A stretch of 64,000 nucleotides of DNA, from positions 642,192-706,191 of the forward strand of contig NZ_FPEG01000001.1 of assembly GCF_900117395.1 (NCBI RefSeq), written 5' to 3'. The stretch comes from Agrococcus sp. Marseille-P2731 (GTDB taxonomy: Bacteria > Actinomycetota > Actinomycetes > Actinomycetales > Microbacteriaceae). A program made the position numbers and the translations under genes. The notes beneath the pieces are model-generated. The model worked only from the letters and a program-made list of their open reading frames with translations. It was not told where the DNA came from and did not search any database. The first letter of the stretch is position 1; every line of letters begins with the position of its first letter. Positions 1-8,622 of the stretch are shown here, piece by piece.

Positions 1-2
1 CG

Positions 3-263
3 CGCGGCTTCGTGATCCAGGTCGAGGTGCGGGGGGAGGTGCGCTACGACGCGCGTCTGCGCCATCTGAACCCGCGGCAGGGCACGCGCATCGGGGAGTA
101 CTGGGAGCTCGCGAAGGCGGTCGCCGCGATCGTCGCCGAGCCGCCGCGCTACGTGGGGCGCGACCCGTTCCGCGAGCTCACGAACTACGTGAGCCGCGAC
201 GAGATGCGCGAGCGCACGGAGCGCAAGCGACTGCAGCGCCGCGCCGGGCGGTTCCTGGGATGA
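3..263 (+). CDS. C-terminal fragment of an unidentified protein
   Basis: The reading frame is open from the window edge and ends at TGA 261-263; the true start lies upstream. The visible 87 residues are highly charged, with an Arg/Glu/Lys-rich tail ending in RRAGRFLG, and contain no membrane segment or motif that I recognise. The stop overlaps the ATG of the amidase gene (ATGA), so the two are probably translationally coupled. I do not assign a function. Confidence 0.6.
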   Translation, partial: RGFVIQVEVRGEVRYDARLRHLNPRQGTRIGEYWELAKAVAAIVAEPPRYVGRDPFRELTNYVSRDEMRERTERKRLQRRAGRFLG

Positions 264-1744
264 GCGACCCCTTCGCGCAGGCGACGGCGATCCACGAGCT
301 GGGGGCGCTCGAGCTGTGGCGGCTGCTGCACGCGCGCGAGCTGAGCGCCGTCGAGGTCGCCCAGCACCAGCTCGACCGCATCGAGCGGCTCGACGCGGCT
401 TCGGCCTTCGTGCACGTCGACGGCGAGCTCGCCCTCGCGCGCGCCCGCGCCGCAGACGAGGCGGAGGACCGCACGGGCATCATCCACGGCCTGCCCTTCG
501 CCGACAAGGATCTCACGCCACGCGCCGGGCAGCCCGCGTCGATGGGCAGTCGCTGGCTCGAGGGCGCCGTCGCCGAGGCCACGCACCCGGTGGCGCAGGT
601 GCTCGACGAGGGCGGCGGCGTCGTGCTCGGCCGAACGGCAGCCCCCGAGCTCGGCTTCGCGGGCTACACGCGCTCCGCGCTGCACGGCGCCACGACGCTG
701 CCCGGCCACCCCGGCCTGCACGCGGGCGGCTCCTCCGGCGGCGCCGCGGCCGCGGTCGCCCAGGGGCTGCTGCCCTTCGCCCCCGGGTCCGACGGCGGCG
801 GCTCCATCCGCATCCCCGCAGCGACCTGCGGCCTCGTGGGCCTGAAGCCCACCCGCGGCCGCATCCCCGCGCAGGGCGGCGTCGGGGCGGTGGGCGGCCT
901 CGTGACGGCGGGGGCGATCGCGCGCTCGGTCATCGACGTGGCGCTCCTCACCGACGCGCTCATCGGGCGGCAGAACGGCGTCGTGCGGCATCCGCTCGTC
1001 CTGCGCGCGCCCGAGCGCGACGACGGCTCGCTGCTCGCGGCAGCGATGCGCGGCGAGGGCCGCTTCCGCATCGCCGTGCTCACCGGTGGCACGCCCTGGG
1101 ACGCGACGCACGACATCCGCATCTCGCCGGAGGCGACGGCCGCCGTGGAGGCGACCGTGCGCGCTCTCGAGGCCTTCGGGCACGAGCTGGGCGAGGTGGC
1201 GCTGCCGGAGGCCTCGGGCGACCTGGGCGTGCCGGGTGTCGGCGGGTATGCGGCCGCCTTCACCGACCTGTGGCGGGGTGGCGCGGCGACGATCCCCATC
1301 CCGCTGGGGGAGCGGGATCGGCTCGAGCCGCTCGCTCGCTGGATCGTGGAGACGAGCGACGCCCTCACCGCAGGCGGCTTGGCGCGGGCGCAGCTGTGGG
1401 CGACGGAGTACGAGCGGCGCGTGCTCGCGGCGTTCGGTCCGTGGGATGCGGTGCTGACGCCGACGACCGCGCTCACGCCGCGGCCGCTGGGCTGGTACCC
1501 GAGCGACGACGGCGAGGCCGACTTCGACGCGCAGGTGCTGCACACGCCGCACACCTCGTTCGTCAACCTCACCGGGCTGCCGGCGATCACGCTGCCCGTG
1601 CACGAGACCGTCGAGGGGCTGCCGATGGGCGCGCAGCTGATCGGGCGGCCGGGGGAGGAGGCGACCCTGCTGGCCATCGGCCGCCAGCTCGAGCGCCGCA
1701 TCCCCTGGACGGCGCGGGCCCTCGCCCGATTCCCAACCGGCTGA
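260..1744 (+). CDS. Amidase, amidase-signature family
   Basis: A 494-residue enzyme of the amidase signature (AS) family, which hydrolyses carboxylic amides through a Ser-cisSer-Lys triad. Visible parts are the Lys in FADKDLTP (Lys83), the Gly/Ser-rich signature GGSSGGAAAA (about 156-165) carrying the cis-serine, and GGGSIRIPA, whose Ser182 is the expected nucleophile. There is no signal peptide, so it is cytosolic. The ATG overlaps the upstream stop (ATGA). Substrate cannot be told: AS enzymes include general amidases and GatA, but no gatB/gatC neighbours are present, so GatA is unlikely. Confidence 0.9.
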   Translation: MSDPFAQATAIHELGALELWRLLHARELSAVEVAQHQLDRIERLDAASAFVHVDGELALARARAADEAEDRTGIIHGLPFADKDLTPRAGQPASMGSRWLEGAVAEATHPVAQVLDEGGGVVLGRTAAPELGFAGYTRSALHGATTLPGHPGLHAGGSSGGAAAAVAQGLLPFAPGSDGGGSIRIPAATCGLVGLKPTRGRIPAQGGVGAVGGLVTAGAIARSVIDVALLTDALIGRQNGVVRHPLVLRAPERDDGSLLAAAMRGEGRFRIAVLTGGTPWDATHDIRISPEATAAVEATVRALEAFGHELGEVALPEASGDLGVPGVGGYAAAFTDLWRGGAATIPIPLGERDRLEPLARWIVETSDALTAGGLARAQLWATEYERRVLAAFGPWDAVLTPTTALTPRPLGWYPSDDGEADFDAQVLHTPHTSFVNLTGLPAITLPVHETVEGLPMGAQLIGRPGEEATLLAIGRQLERRIPWTARALARFPTG

Positions 1745-1803
1745 TCGGTCGGGTAGTACCTGGTGGGGCGCGGGCAACCAGTCGACCGGTCGAGCGGCGG
1801 GGA

Positions 1804-2304
1804 TCAGGCGTCGCGCTGCGCGTCGGGGCCGCGCTTGGGCAGGTAGCCGCCCTGCTCCAGCCCCGCCTCGATCTCGAAGCGGTTGCGCTTCGCGTCGATG
1901 CCGGCTGCGTAGTACATCGGGATGAACCAGAGGCCGTAGCGCTCCCACTGCTGGCGGTGCACGTCCTCGTGCTCGAGCACCGCGGGCGAGTCGGATGCGC
2001 GGGTCAGGAAGGTCGCGCCGACGGTCGTGCCGCCGCGGCCGAACGCCCACTGCGGCAGCCCGGTGATCACGTGCAGCTGCCCGACGCGCCGCTCCTGCCC
2101 GCCGAGCGCGCGCCCCCAGAGCCTCGCGGCCCGAGTGGCGAAGCGTGCGCCGGCTCGCGCGAGGGGCGGCGCCGTGATCGCGCGGAACGCCGGGCCGCCG
2201 GCCGTGCGCGCGAGTGCGCCGATCATCGCGCCCGCCCGAGCGATGGCCGGGACGGTGGGCCGGGCGGCGCCGGATCCTGCGTGGGTGCGTCGCGAATCTG
2301 CCAT
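1804..2304 (-). CDS. HEXXH-containing small protein of unknown function
   Basis: A 166-residue protein with the motif HEDVHRQQW, which fits the HEXXH zinc-metalloprotease signature, followed by YGLWFIPMYY, which is probably membrane-associated or a hydrophobic core. A Glu-rich stretch (RFEIEAGLE) downstream could supply a third ligand. An in-frame ATG at 2379 would overlap the divergent mshA start. I chose ATG 2304 because TATCGT lies seven bases upstream, which fits a leaderless transcript. It converges with the amidase gene. Peptidase activity is inferred from the motif only. Confidence 0.6.
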   Translation of the reverse strand: MADSRRTHAGSGAARPTVPAIARAGAMIGALARTAGGPAFRAITAPPLARAGARFATRAARLWGRALGGQERRVGQLHVITGLPQWAFGRGGTTVGATFLTRASDSPAVLEHEDVHRQQWERYGLWFIPMYYAAGIDAKRNRFEIEAGLEQGGYLPKRGPDAQRDA

Positions 2305-2336
2305 GCGGCCGACGATAGCGCCGTTATCCTTGAGCC
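2305..2336. promoter_or_regulatory. Compact divergent leaderless promoters
   Basis: Only 32 bp separate the divergent starts. On the plus strand TATCCT (2325-2330) lies six bases before the mshA-like ATG; on the minus strand TATCGT (2317-2312) lies seven bases before the HEXXH gene ATG. Both match a -10 hexamer placed so that transcription begins at the start codon. Confidence 0.55.
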
Positions 2337-3596
2337 ATGCGCCCCGAGTCGTCCGGCACTCCCGACGAGGCGCACGCACCGCGGCCGCTGCGGATCGCCG
2401 TGGTCTCGATGCACACCTCGCCCGCGGACCGGCCCGGCAAGGGCGACGCCGGGGGCTTGAACGTGCTCGTGCTCGCCAGCGCGATGGCGCTCGCGGCGCG
2501 CGGCAACCGGGTCGACCTGTTCACCCGGTCGGCGGGCGCCGAGCGCATCGAGTCGCTCGCGCCGGGCGTGACGCTCCACTCGCTCGACACCGGCGGGGGC
2601 ATCGTGCGCAAGCACGACCTCGCCAACCTCGCGGACGCCTTCGGCGACCGGTTCGAGCGGCTCGCGCTCGCGGCACCCCAGCCCTACGACGTCATCCACG
2701 CCCACTACTGGCTGTCGGGACTGGCGGCCCTGCCGGTGTCGCTCTCGCTCGGCATGCCGATCGTGCAGACCTTCCACACGCTGGCCGAGGAGAAGAATCG
2801 GCGGCTCGGCGACGGTGATCGGCCTGAGCCGGAGCGGCGACTGCTGACCGAGCGCTACCTCGCGAACCAGGTCGACGCCATCGCAGCGGTGTCGCGCGCC
2901 GAGGTCGACGTCCTGTGCGACCGGGTCGGCGCGGCGGCCGAGAGGGTCTGGCTCGTCCCTCCCGCCGTCGACACCACGCTGTTCCAGCCGGGTCCGCTCG
3001 CCACGCGCATGGATGTGCGCGCTCGACTGGGCGTGCGCCCGGAGGACGGCCTGCTCGTGTGCGTCGGCCGCGTCCAGCCGCTGAAGGGCCAGGACCTCGC
3101 GGTGCGCATGCTGCAGCACCTGCCCGGAGCCGTGCTCGTGCTCGCCGGCGACGCGACCCCCGGTGACGAGCGCTACCTCGACGGGCTCCATGACCTCGCG
3201 CGCGAGCTGGGCGTGGAGCGTCGCGTGCGCCACATCGGCAGCCTCGAGCGCGAGCCGCTGGCACAGCTGCTCGACGCCGCCGACGTGGTGGTGGTGCCCA
3301 GTCGCACCGAGTCGTTCGGCCTCGTGCCGCTCGAGGCCGCGGCGGCCGGCACGCCGGTGGTGGCCGCGCGCGTCGGCGGTCTGCTCGAGTCGGTCATCGA
3401 CGGCGAGACGGGCATCCTCGTCGACGGCCGCGACCCGGTGGACTGGGCGGTGGCCGTCGGCGCGATCCTGGACGACGACGACCTGCAGGTCGAGCTCGGC
3501 CTCGCGGGCAGGCGGGCGGCCTGCCGCCGCGACTGGCAGGACGTCGCCCTCGAGCTCGAGCAGGTCTACCGCACCGCCATCCGCGCCCGCGCCTGA
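2337..3596 (+). CDS. mshA: MshA-like GT4 glycosyltransferase (mycothiol)
   Basis: A 419-residue GT-B glycosyltransferase. The N-terminal run SMHTSP...GDAGGLNV and the later HAHYWLSG and HTLAEEKN match D-inositol-3-phosphate glycosyltransferase MshA, which joins UDP-GlcNAc to inositol 3-phosphate in the first step of mycothiol synthesis. The C-terminal nucleotide-binding half carries VPSRTESFGLVPLEAA, the E-x7-E motif of family GT4. No signal peptide or membrane segment is seen, so it should be cytosolic. A leaderless -10 lies just upstream. Other GT4 enzymes acting on phospho-inositol or sucrose-phosphate look similar, so the mshA name is likely rather than certain. Confidence 0.78.
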   Translation: MRPESSGTPDEAHAPRPLRIAVVSMHTSPADRPGKGDAGGLNVLVLASAMALAARGNRVDLFTRSAGAERIESLAPGVTLHSLDTGGGIVRKHDLANLADAFGDRFERLALAAPQPYDVIHAHYWLSGLAALPVSLSLGMPIVQTFHTLAEEKNRRLGDGDRPEPERRLLTERYLANQVDAIAAVSRAEVDVLCDRVGAAAERVWLVPPAVDTTLFQPGPLATRMDVRARLGVRPEDGLLVCVGRVQPLKGQDLAVRMLQHLPGAVLVLAGDATPGDERYLDGLHDLARELGVERRVRHIGSLEREPLAQLLDAADVVVVPSRTESFGLVPLEAAAAGTPVVAARVGGLLESVIDGETGILVDGRDPVDWAVAVGAILDDDDLQVELGLAGRRAACRRDWQDVALELEQVYRTAIRARA

Positions 3597-3662
3597 CCCG
3601 CCCGCCGGTCGAGGAGCGCGCGGCCCCCGGCCGCACGCGTCACGAGACCCAGCCCCACGCCA

Positions 3663-3692
3663 GAGGGGGCCAGCCCGCAGGCCAGCCCCCTC
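3663..3692. terminator. Hairpin between convergent genes
   Basis: GAGGGGGC (3663-3670) pairs with GCCCCCTC (3685-3692) in the 113-bp gap between two convergent genes. There is no T-run, so if it terminates transcription it does so as a GC hairpin or with Rho. The flank at about 3605-3650 resembles the GGTCGAGGAGCGCGCGGC type of intergenic repeat seen near 35.5 kb. Confidence 0.45.
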
Positions 3693-3709
3693 CCGCTCGC
3701 GCGCCGCGA

Positions 3710-4513
3710 TCAGCGGTCGACGACCTCCGCGTCGACGGCCTCGCCCGAGCCCTGATCGGCGCCCTGCTGCGAACCCGTCGCGCTCGCTCCGAGCTGCCCC
3801 TGCGCACCGCCGTGCTTGAGCGCAGCCAGGCGAGCCTCGATCTCGGTCTCGCGGCCGACGTCCTCGAGCGCCTCGAACTGCGCGTCGAGCGACGACGCGG
3901 CGAGCTCCTGCTGGCCCATGACGCGCGCCTCCTCGCGACGGATCTTCTCCTCGAAGCGGCCGATCTCGCTCGTCGGGTCGAGGATGTCGATGGACTTCAC
4001 GGCGTCGTGCACCTGCGACTGCGCCTGCGCGACCTTCGAGCGCGCGATGAGCTCCGAGCGCTTCGACTTCAGCTCGTCGAGCTTGCCCTTCATCGTGTCG
4101 AGGCCGGTCTTCAGCTTGTTGACGACCTCGTTCTGCGACTGGATGGACGGCTCAGCGGCCCGCGCCTCCGACTCCGACTGCATCTGCTTGCCGATGGCGA
4201 CCTTCGCGAGGTTGTCGAACTTCGCGGCGTCGGGCGAGCCAGAGGTGCGCAGCTCCTCGGCGCGCTGCGAGGCGGCGAGCGCCTTGCGGCCCCAGTCGTC
4301 CGCGGCGCGCACGTCCTCCTGGTAGTCCTGCTCCTGCAGGCGCAGGTTGCCGATCGTCTGCGCGATGGCGGCCTCGGCCTCGGCGATCGAGTTCGTGTAG
4401 TCGCGAACCATCTGGTCGAGCATCTTCTGCGGGTCCTCGGCCTGGTCGAGGAGCGCGTTGATGTTGGCCTTCGCGAGCTGCGCGATGCGGCCGAGGATGG
4501 ACTGCTTGGACAT
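3710..4513 (-). CDS. pspA: PspA/IM30 family membrane-stress protein
   Basis: A 267-residue, mostly alpha-helical coiled-coil protein of the PspA/Vipp1 family, which assembles on the inner membrane face to preserve integrity under stress. It starts MSKQSILGRIAQLAKANINALLDQAEDPQKML with the amphipathic N-terminal helix typical of the family, followed by long helices with LRLQEQDYQEDV and an acidic tail. The start is supported by GGAAGGA a few bases upstream. The next gene upstream on the same strand (4650-6788) encodes a TPM-domain protein, and a PspA/TPM pairing is common. No PspF-like regulator is adjacent. Confidence 0.88.
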   Translation of the reverse strand: MSKQSILGRIAQLAKANINALLDQAEDPQKMLDQMVRDYTNSIAEAEAAIAQTIGNLRLQEQDYQEDVRAADDWGRKALAASQRAEELRTSGSPDAAKFDNLAKVAIGKQMQSESEARAAEPSIQSQNEVVNKLKTGLDTMKGKLDELKSKRSELIARSKVAQAQSQVHDAVKSIDILDPTSEIGRFEEKIRREEARVMGQQELAASSLDAQFEALEDVGRETEIEARLAALKHGGAQGQLGASATGSQQGADQGSGEAVDAEVVDR

Positions 4514-4649
4514 GGTGTTCCTTCCTGCGGGTGCCGCCGTGGCGGCCTGGTCCGTCGATGTGCCTGATGTGTGGATGAGGACGGGTGGATGGGGACAGAT
4601 GGATGGGTCGGGCTCGTGGGGCGGAGCGCCCGGCTGCGGTCGCCGCGGC

Positions 4650-6788
4650 TCAGTCGCCGAAGCTCCCGCCGCCGCCTCCGAAGCCGCCGCCGCCTCCGCT
4701 GAAGCCGCCGCTGCCGAAGAAGCCGCCTCCGCCGCCGCCGAAGGAGCCGCCGCCGCCCGAGAACAGGTCGCCGAGCCCGCCGCCGCCTCCGCCGCCGGAG
4801 CCGCCGGCGAAGGGGTCGGAGTAGGCGCCGCCGGAGTGGCCGCCGCCCGAGCCGTTCATGATGTCGCCGAGGATGTAGCCGAGCAGGCCGCCGGTGAGCA
4901 TGTCCTGCCCGCGCCCGCCTCCGTCGCCCCCGTCGCCGCGGCCTCGGCCACGCCGTCCGTAGTAGGGGTTCGGCGACATGCCGCCCCAGCCGCCGATGTC
5001 GCCCGACGCATCCTGCATCGCCTGCTCGGCGTGCTGCGAGGCCGATTGCGCGAGCTGCGATGCCTGCGCGGGATCCTGCTGCTGGATGCGCAGCGCCTGC
5101 GCGAGCTCCTGCTGCGCGGTCGCGAGCAGCTGGCGGGCGTGCGAGCCGACCGCGATGCGGCGCGTGGCGATGTAGTCCTCCGCGCGATCGATGTTCGCTC
5201 GAGCGGAGGCGAGCCAGCGCTCGAGGTTGGAGCGGTGGCGCTGCGCCTCGGCGCCGCCCTGGCGCACCTGGCCGGCGGCCTCGTCGAGCCGCTGGTTGGC
5301 CCGCTGCAGGTTCGCGAGCACGGTGAGCGTGTCGGTGGGGCGCTGCTGCGCGACCGCGACCTGCTCCTCGACGTGGCGGATGAGTGGGGCGAGATCCGTC
5401 GTCGACGTGCTCTTGAGGGTCTTCGCGGCAGCGATGTCGCCGATGGAGTCCTGCACGAGCTCGGTGAGCTGGCGTGCGGAGTTGCCGAGGTCGCCCTCGG
5501 CGCGCTCGACCGCGGCGATCAGCCCGGAGGCCTGCGCGAGCGCCGCCTCCGCGGCGTGCACGGCGAGCGCCGCCTCGGAGCCGTTGGAGGCGGCGACGGC
5601 CGCACGTCCGGCCGCGATCGACTGGTCGATGTTCGGCAGCTGCCGCTCGGCGCCGGCGATGTTCTCGCGCACCGGGTCGATGGATGCGCCGGAGTGCACG
5701 TCGTCCAGCCGGTCGAGGATCTGCTTCGCGTTCGCGATGCGACCGTCGAAGGCCTGGCGCGAGTGCGCGAGCTGCTCGAGCACCTGCGGCGCGGTGCGCT
5801 CGAGGTCGCGCAGCTGGCCGAACGACTCGGCGTGGCTGGCGAGCTCGTCGCCCGCGCCCTGCGCGATCTGCAGGATGCGGCTCGACCAGTCGTGCACCTC
5901 CTGGTCGGTGTCGGGGAAGGCGTCGTCGAGCTGCTGCTGCAGGCCGAAGGCCTCCTGCAGGCCGCCCTTCGCCTTGTCGAGCGCCTCGCGGTAGGGCCGC
6001 ACGGCTCCCTCGCCGAACTGCGCACCCGCGAAGGCGAGCTCCTGCTCGCTCTGCTGCACGGTGTCGTCGAGCTGCACGAGCGCGATGTCGGCGCGCTGCT
6101 TGAGCTCCTCGAGGCTCAGTCGCTGCTGCTTCGTGAGCTCGCGCTGCTCCTTCTTCTGCTTCGAGCGCTTCGCCCCGCGGTAGGCGAGGAATCCGCCACC
6201 GCCCACGACGGCCGCGCCGCCGACGAGGGCGACGACCGGCCAGACCGCGGAGCCGTCGACGTTGACCTCGGTGCCGCCCGTGCCCCCGCCGCCGAGGCCC
6301 ACACCGCTGGCGAGCGCGTCGCTGTAGGACATGATCGCGCCGTCGAACTGGCCGGCGTTGAGGTCGGGCTCGAGCGCGTCGGTCGCGAGCGCTTCGGCCT
6401 CGCCGAGCGAGTAGGGGTAGCTGTCGGTGACGGCGATGCCGTAGATGCCGTCCTCCATGGCGATGGCGAGCAGCATCGCGTCGTTCGGCAGCCCGGAGGC
6501 GGTCGCGGCGTCCACCGCCCACTGCCCTCGGTCGACGCCGTCGAAGGAGTCGACGAACACCGCGTACAGGTCTGCGTCGCCCTCCGCGTTGTTCTCCTCG
6601 AGCCGCTCGGTCACGCGCGCGACGTCGCTGATGGTGTCGCCCGTGCGGTCGACGATGACCTCGCCGCCCAGGTCGACCGGGTCCTCGGTCGCCAGTCCTC
6701 CGGGCGCCAGCGCGCCGGCCGAGAGCCCCAGCAACCCGGCGGCACCGAGTGCCACGACTGCCAACGGGCGAACGATCCGGACCTGCAT
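4650..6788 (-). CDS. Secreted TPM-domain protein with glycine-rich tail
   Basis: A 712-residue envelope protein. It has a signal peptide (PLAVVALGAAGLLGLSAGALA), a TPM/YgcG-type domain (about residues 35-170), a transmembrane segment (PVVALVGGAAVVGGGGFLAY), then a long helical cytoplasmic region of about 430 residues rich in Gln/Ala/Glu, and a tail of GGGG/FGGGGG repeats ending SFGD. ATG 6788 was chosen over ATG 6812 because GGGAG sits five bases before it. TPM domains occur in membrane-quality-control proteins; catalytic activity is not shown. It probably acts with the PspA protein encoded downstream. Confidence 0.78.
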   Translation of the reverse strand: MQVRIVRPLAVVALGAAGLLGLSAGALAPGGLATEDPVDLGGEVIVDRTGDTISDVARVTERLEENNAEGDADLYAVFVDSFDGVDRGQWAVDAATASGLPNDAMLLAIAMEDGIYGIAVTDSYPYSLGEAEALATDALEPDLNAGQFDGAIMSYSDALASGVGLGGGGTGGTEVNVDGSAVWPVVALVGGAAVVGGGGFLAYRGAKRSKQKKEQRELTKQQRLSLEELKQRADIALVQLDDTVQQSEQELAFAGAQFGEGAVRPYREALDKAKGGLQEAFGLQQQLDDAFPDTDQEVHDWSSRILQIAQGAGDELASHAESFGQLRDLERTAPQVLEQLAHSRQAFDGRIANAKQILDRLDDVHSGASIDPVRENIAGAERQLPNIDQSIAAGRAAVAASNGSEAALAVHAAEAALAQASGLIAAVERAEGDLGNSARQLTELVQDSIGDIAAAKTLKSTSTTDLAPLIRHVEEQVAVAQQRPTDTLTVLANLQRANQRLDEAAGQVRQGGAEAQRHRSNLERWLASARANIDRAEDYIATRRIAVGSHARQLLATAQQELAQALRIQQQDPAQASQLAQSASQHAEQAMQDASGDIGGWGGMSPNPYYGRRGRGRGDGGDGGGRGQDMLTGGLLGYILGDIMNGSGGGHSGGAYSDPFAGGSGGGGGGGLGDLFSGGGGSFGGGGGGFFGSGGFSGGGGGFGGGGGSFGD

Positions 6789-6887
6789 GTGCGCTCCCAG
6801 CCGCCGACGCATCGGGTGTCGGCTTGGCGCGAGTCTAACCAGGGCAGGTGGCCGGCAACCTTGGAATCGATGCCCTGCCTGCCGCTG

Positions 6888-7709
6888 TCAGCGAACGTCG
6901 AACGGCGCTCCGACGACGGTGAGCCGCTCAGCGTCCCCACCCTGCTCGCGCACGATCTCGACCGTCGCGAGGGGCGCGATGCCAGGCGCTGCGGCGCCGT
7001 CGCCGGCGTCGACGCCCGGGGCGGCGGATGCGTCCAGCGGGCACGCGGTGCGCGGCCCGAGCTCCACGGCGGTCACGTGGGCACCGCCGGCGCCCAGCTC
7101 GATGAGCGTCGGCGCCCCCGCCGCCACCCCCGCGTCGAGGGCGCCGCCATCGTCCCCGAGGGTCGCGCTGCCGGCGCCGATCAGCCGCACGGCGATCGCC
7201 GTGCTGGACACGTTGCGGATCTCGAGCGCTGCAGTGCCGTCCGAGGGGTCGTCGAGGAAGCGGAGCGCCAGCCCGACGTCGCCCGCGGAGCGCGCGAGGC
7301 ACGCCTCCGAGTCGAGCCACGGGCCCTCGCTGCTCTCGCCGGCCGCTCCCGTGTCGTCCGCACCCGCATCCGTCGCCGACTCCTCCGACGATTCGCTCCC
7401 GGCCTCCGGCGCCGCCTCCGGCGCTGCCGAGGCAGGCGCGGCCGACTCCGCGCCCGAGTCGCCACCCGACTCCGGCTGCGCGCCGCCGTCGCTCGAGGTC
7501 GAGGCGATGCCGCCGGGGCCGAAGCCCTGCAGGCCGGTCACCGCGAGCGGCGCCACGATGAGCACGCCGGCGATCGTCGCCGCCGACGAGAGCGCGATGG
7601 TCTTCGGCCGCCGCCGGCGCTTGGCGGCTGCGATCGCCGCGTCCGCGTCGAGCCGAGCGCTCGGCGCGGGCATGTCGCGCAGGCGTCGCCGCAGCTCGTC
7701 GTCGCTCAT
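6888..7709 (-). CDS. Single-pass membrane partner of the ECF sigma factor
   Basis: A 273-residue protein with a basic N-terminus (MSDDELRRRLRDMPAP), one transmembrane segment (about residues 37-60, TIALSSAATIAGVLIVAPLAV) and an extracytoplasmic region rich in Ala/Ser/Glu followed by a beta-rich domain. Its ATG overlaps the sigma-factor stop by four bases and has a strong GGAGG, so the two are co-translated. By context it may be the anti-sigma factor, but the HxxxCxxC zinc anti-sigma motif is absent and the cytoplasmic head is only about 36 residues. Function is therefore inferred from position. Confidence 0.6.
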   Translation of the reverse strand: MSDDELRRRLRDMPAPSARLDADAAIAAAKRRRRPKTIALSSAATIAGVLIVAPLAVTGLQGFGPGGIASTSSDGGAQPESGGDSGAESAAPASAAPEAAPEAGSESSEESATDAGADDTGAAGESSEGPWLDSEACLARSAGDVGLALRFLDDPSDGTAALEIRNVSSTAIAVRLIGAGSATLGDDGGALDAGVAAGAPTLIELGAGGAHVTAVELGPRTACPLDASAAPGVDAGDGAAAPGIAPLATVEIVREQGGDAERLTVVGAPFDVR

Positions 7710-8293
7710 GCGCCAGCCTCCTTCGATCGCGGTGCTGCCGACCCCGGCGCCAGCGAGCCCGGTGCTGCCGGCTGCGCGCCGAGCGTTCGCTCCTCGCGCT
7801 CCTGCTCCCGCGCGAGCATCCCGCGCAGCTTGCCGAGCGCATCCGACAGGTAGCGCTTGACGGCGCCGGCGGAGATGCCGAGCTCGCTCGCGATCTGCTC
7901 GACGGTGCGATCCTCGTCGTAGCGCAGCACGATGCACGCGCGCTCGCGCGGCGAGAGACGCTGGAGGCGGGCCGCCATGTCGAGCTTCTCGCCGGTGAGC
8001 GTCGAGCCCGAGTCGAGTCGCTCCCGCTCGCCGACGAGCGGCGCGACGCGGCGCCAGCGCTGGCCGCGCCTGGCGCGATCGAGGAAGCGGTTGGCGATCG
8101 CCTTGCGCACGTAGGCCTCTGCCTGCGCGACCTCGAAGCCGTTGCGCAGCCGGCCGAACGTCGCTGCCAGGGCATCCTGCACCATGTCGCGCGCCTCCTC
8201 CTCGTCCCCGGTGAGGAGCATCGCGTAGCGCACCAGCGCCTCGCCGCGCTCGGCGACGAGCTCAGCGACGACCAGCTCCCACCTGGCGCTCAC
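7706..8293 (-). CDS. ECF RNA polymerase sigma factor, SigE-like family
   Basis: A 195-residue group IV sigma factor. Region 2 includes LVRYAMLLTGDEEEARDMVQDAL; region 4 includes LQRLSPRERACIVLRYDEDRTVEQIASELGISAG-type helix-turn-helix sequence; a low-complexity tail rich in Ala/Pro/Ser follows. It directs RNA polymerase to a stress regulon, probably held in check by the membrane protein encoded immediately downstream. The start is GTG 8293, preceded by a G-rich AGAGGGGG. The regulon cannot be inferred here, and I saw no conserved GGAAC-type autoregulatory promoter upstream. Confidence 0.85.
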   Translation of the reverse strand: MSARWELVVAELVAERGEALVRYAMLLTGDEEEARDMVQDALAATFGRLRNGFEVAQAEAYVRKAIANRFLDRARRGQRWRRVAPLVGERERLDSGSTLTGEKLDMAARLQRLSPRERACIVLRYDEDRTVEQIASELGISAGAVKRYLSDALGKLRGMLAREQEREERTLGAQPAAPGSLAPGSAAPRSKEAGA

Positions 8294-8488
8294 GCGCAGC
8301 CCCCTCTACTCACCAAGACGAACGACCGCAGCGAAGCGTTGGGGTCGCCAGCAGCCGCATGCCCACATCCTCCCCGATCCGTCGCGCTCGATGCGCCGCG
8401 CGCCCGATTCTCCTCTCATCCCGCTCGCCCTTCGCCCCCTCCGCCGCTCCTCGCCCTCGCCCTCGCGCCCCCGAACTGCCGCGTGCTG

Positions 8489-8546
8489 CAGAGTTGCAGC
8501 GAGTGGCCCTGCTTGGCGCTTCCGCGAGCCGATCGCTGCAACTCTG
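8489..8546. repeat. Palindromic element, left copy
   Basis: Perfect 14-bp arms, CAGAGTTGCAGCGA at 8489-8502 and its complement at 8533-8546, enclose a 30-base centre. The arm and adjoining GAGTGGC closely match the inner arm of the element at 9544-9650, so the two flank the DUF559 gene. The element lies in the 329-bp gap 8294-8622 between the divergent sigma factor and nuclease genes. Apart from this, a small GCTCTCC/GGGGAGC hairpin near 8560-8580 and the start-proximal hexamer, I see nothing in that gap; overlapping frames there look non-coding. Confidence 0.75.
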
Positions 8547-8610
8547 GCGCTTGCCTGCGCGCTCTCCACACATGGGGAGCGGTGAGGGGTGCGGATGAGC
8601 GTGCGGCGGG

Positions 8611-8616
8611 CATCCT
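8611..8616 (+). promoter_or_regulatory. -10-like hexamer CATCCT
   Basis: CATCCT lies six bases before GTG 8623, the same spacing as the TANNNT hexamers of other genes here, suggesting a leaderless mRNA and supporting this start. Confidence 0.4.
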
Positions 8617-8622
8617 GCGCGC

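Noticed and set aside
260-1744. Amidase considered as GatA of the tRNA amidotransferase
   Set aside because: No gatB or gatC nearby, and the sequence lacks the usual GatA surroundings; a general amidase is the safer call.
4458-7853. A 1131-codon plus-strand frame across pspA, the TPM gene and the sigma partner
   Set aside because: It runs opposite to three genes with clear family motifs and ribosome-binding sites, and has no coherent domain of its own.
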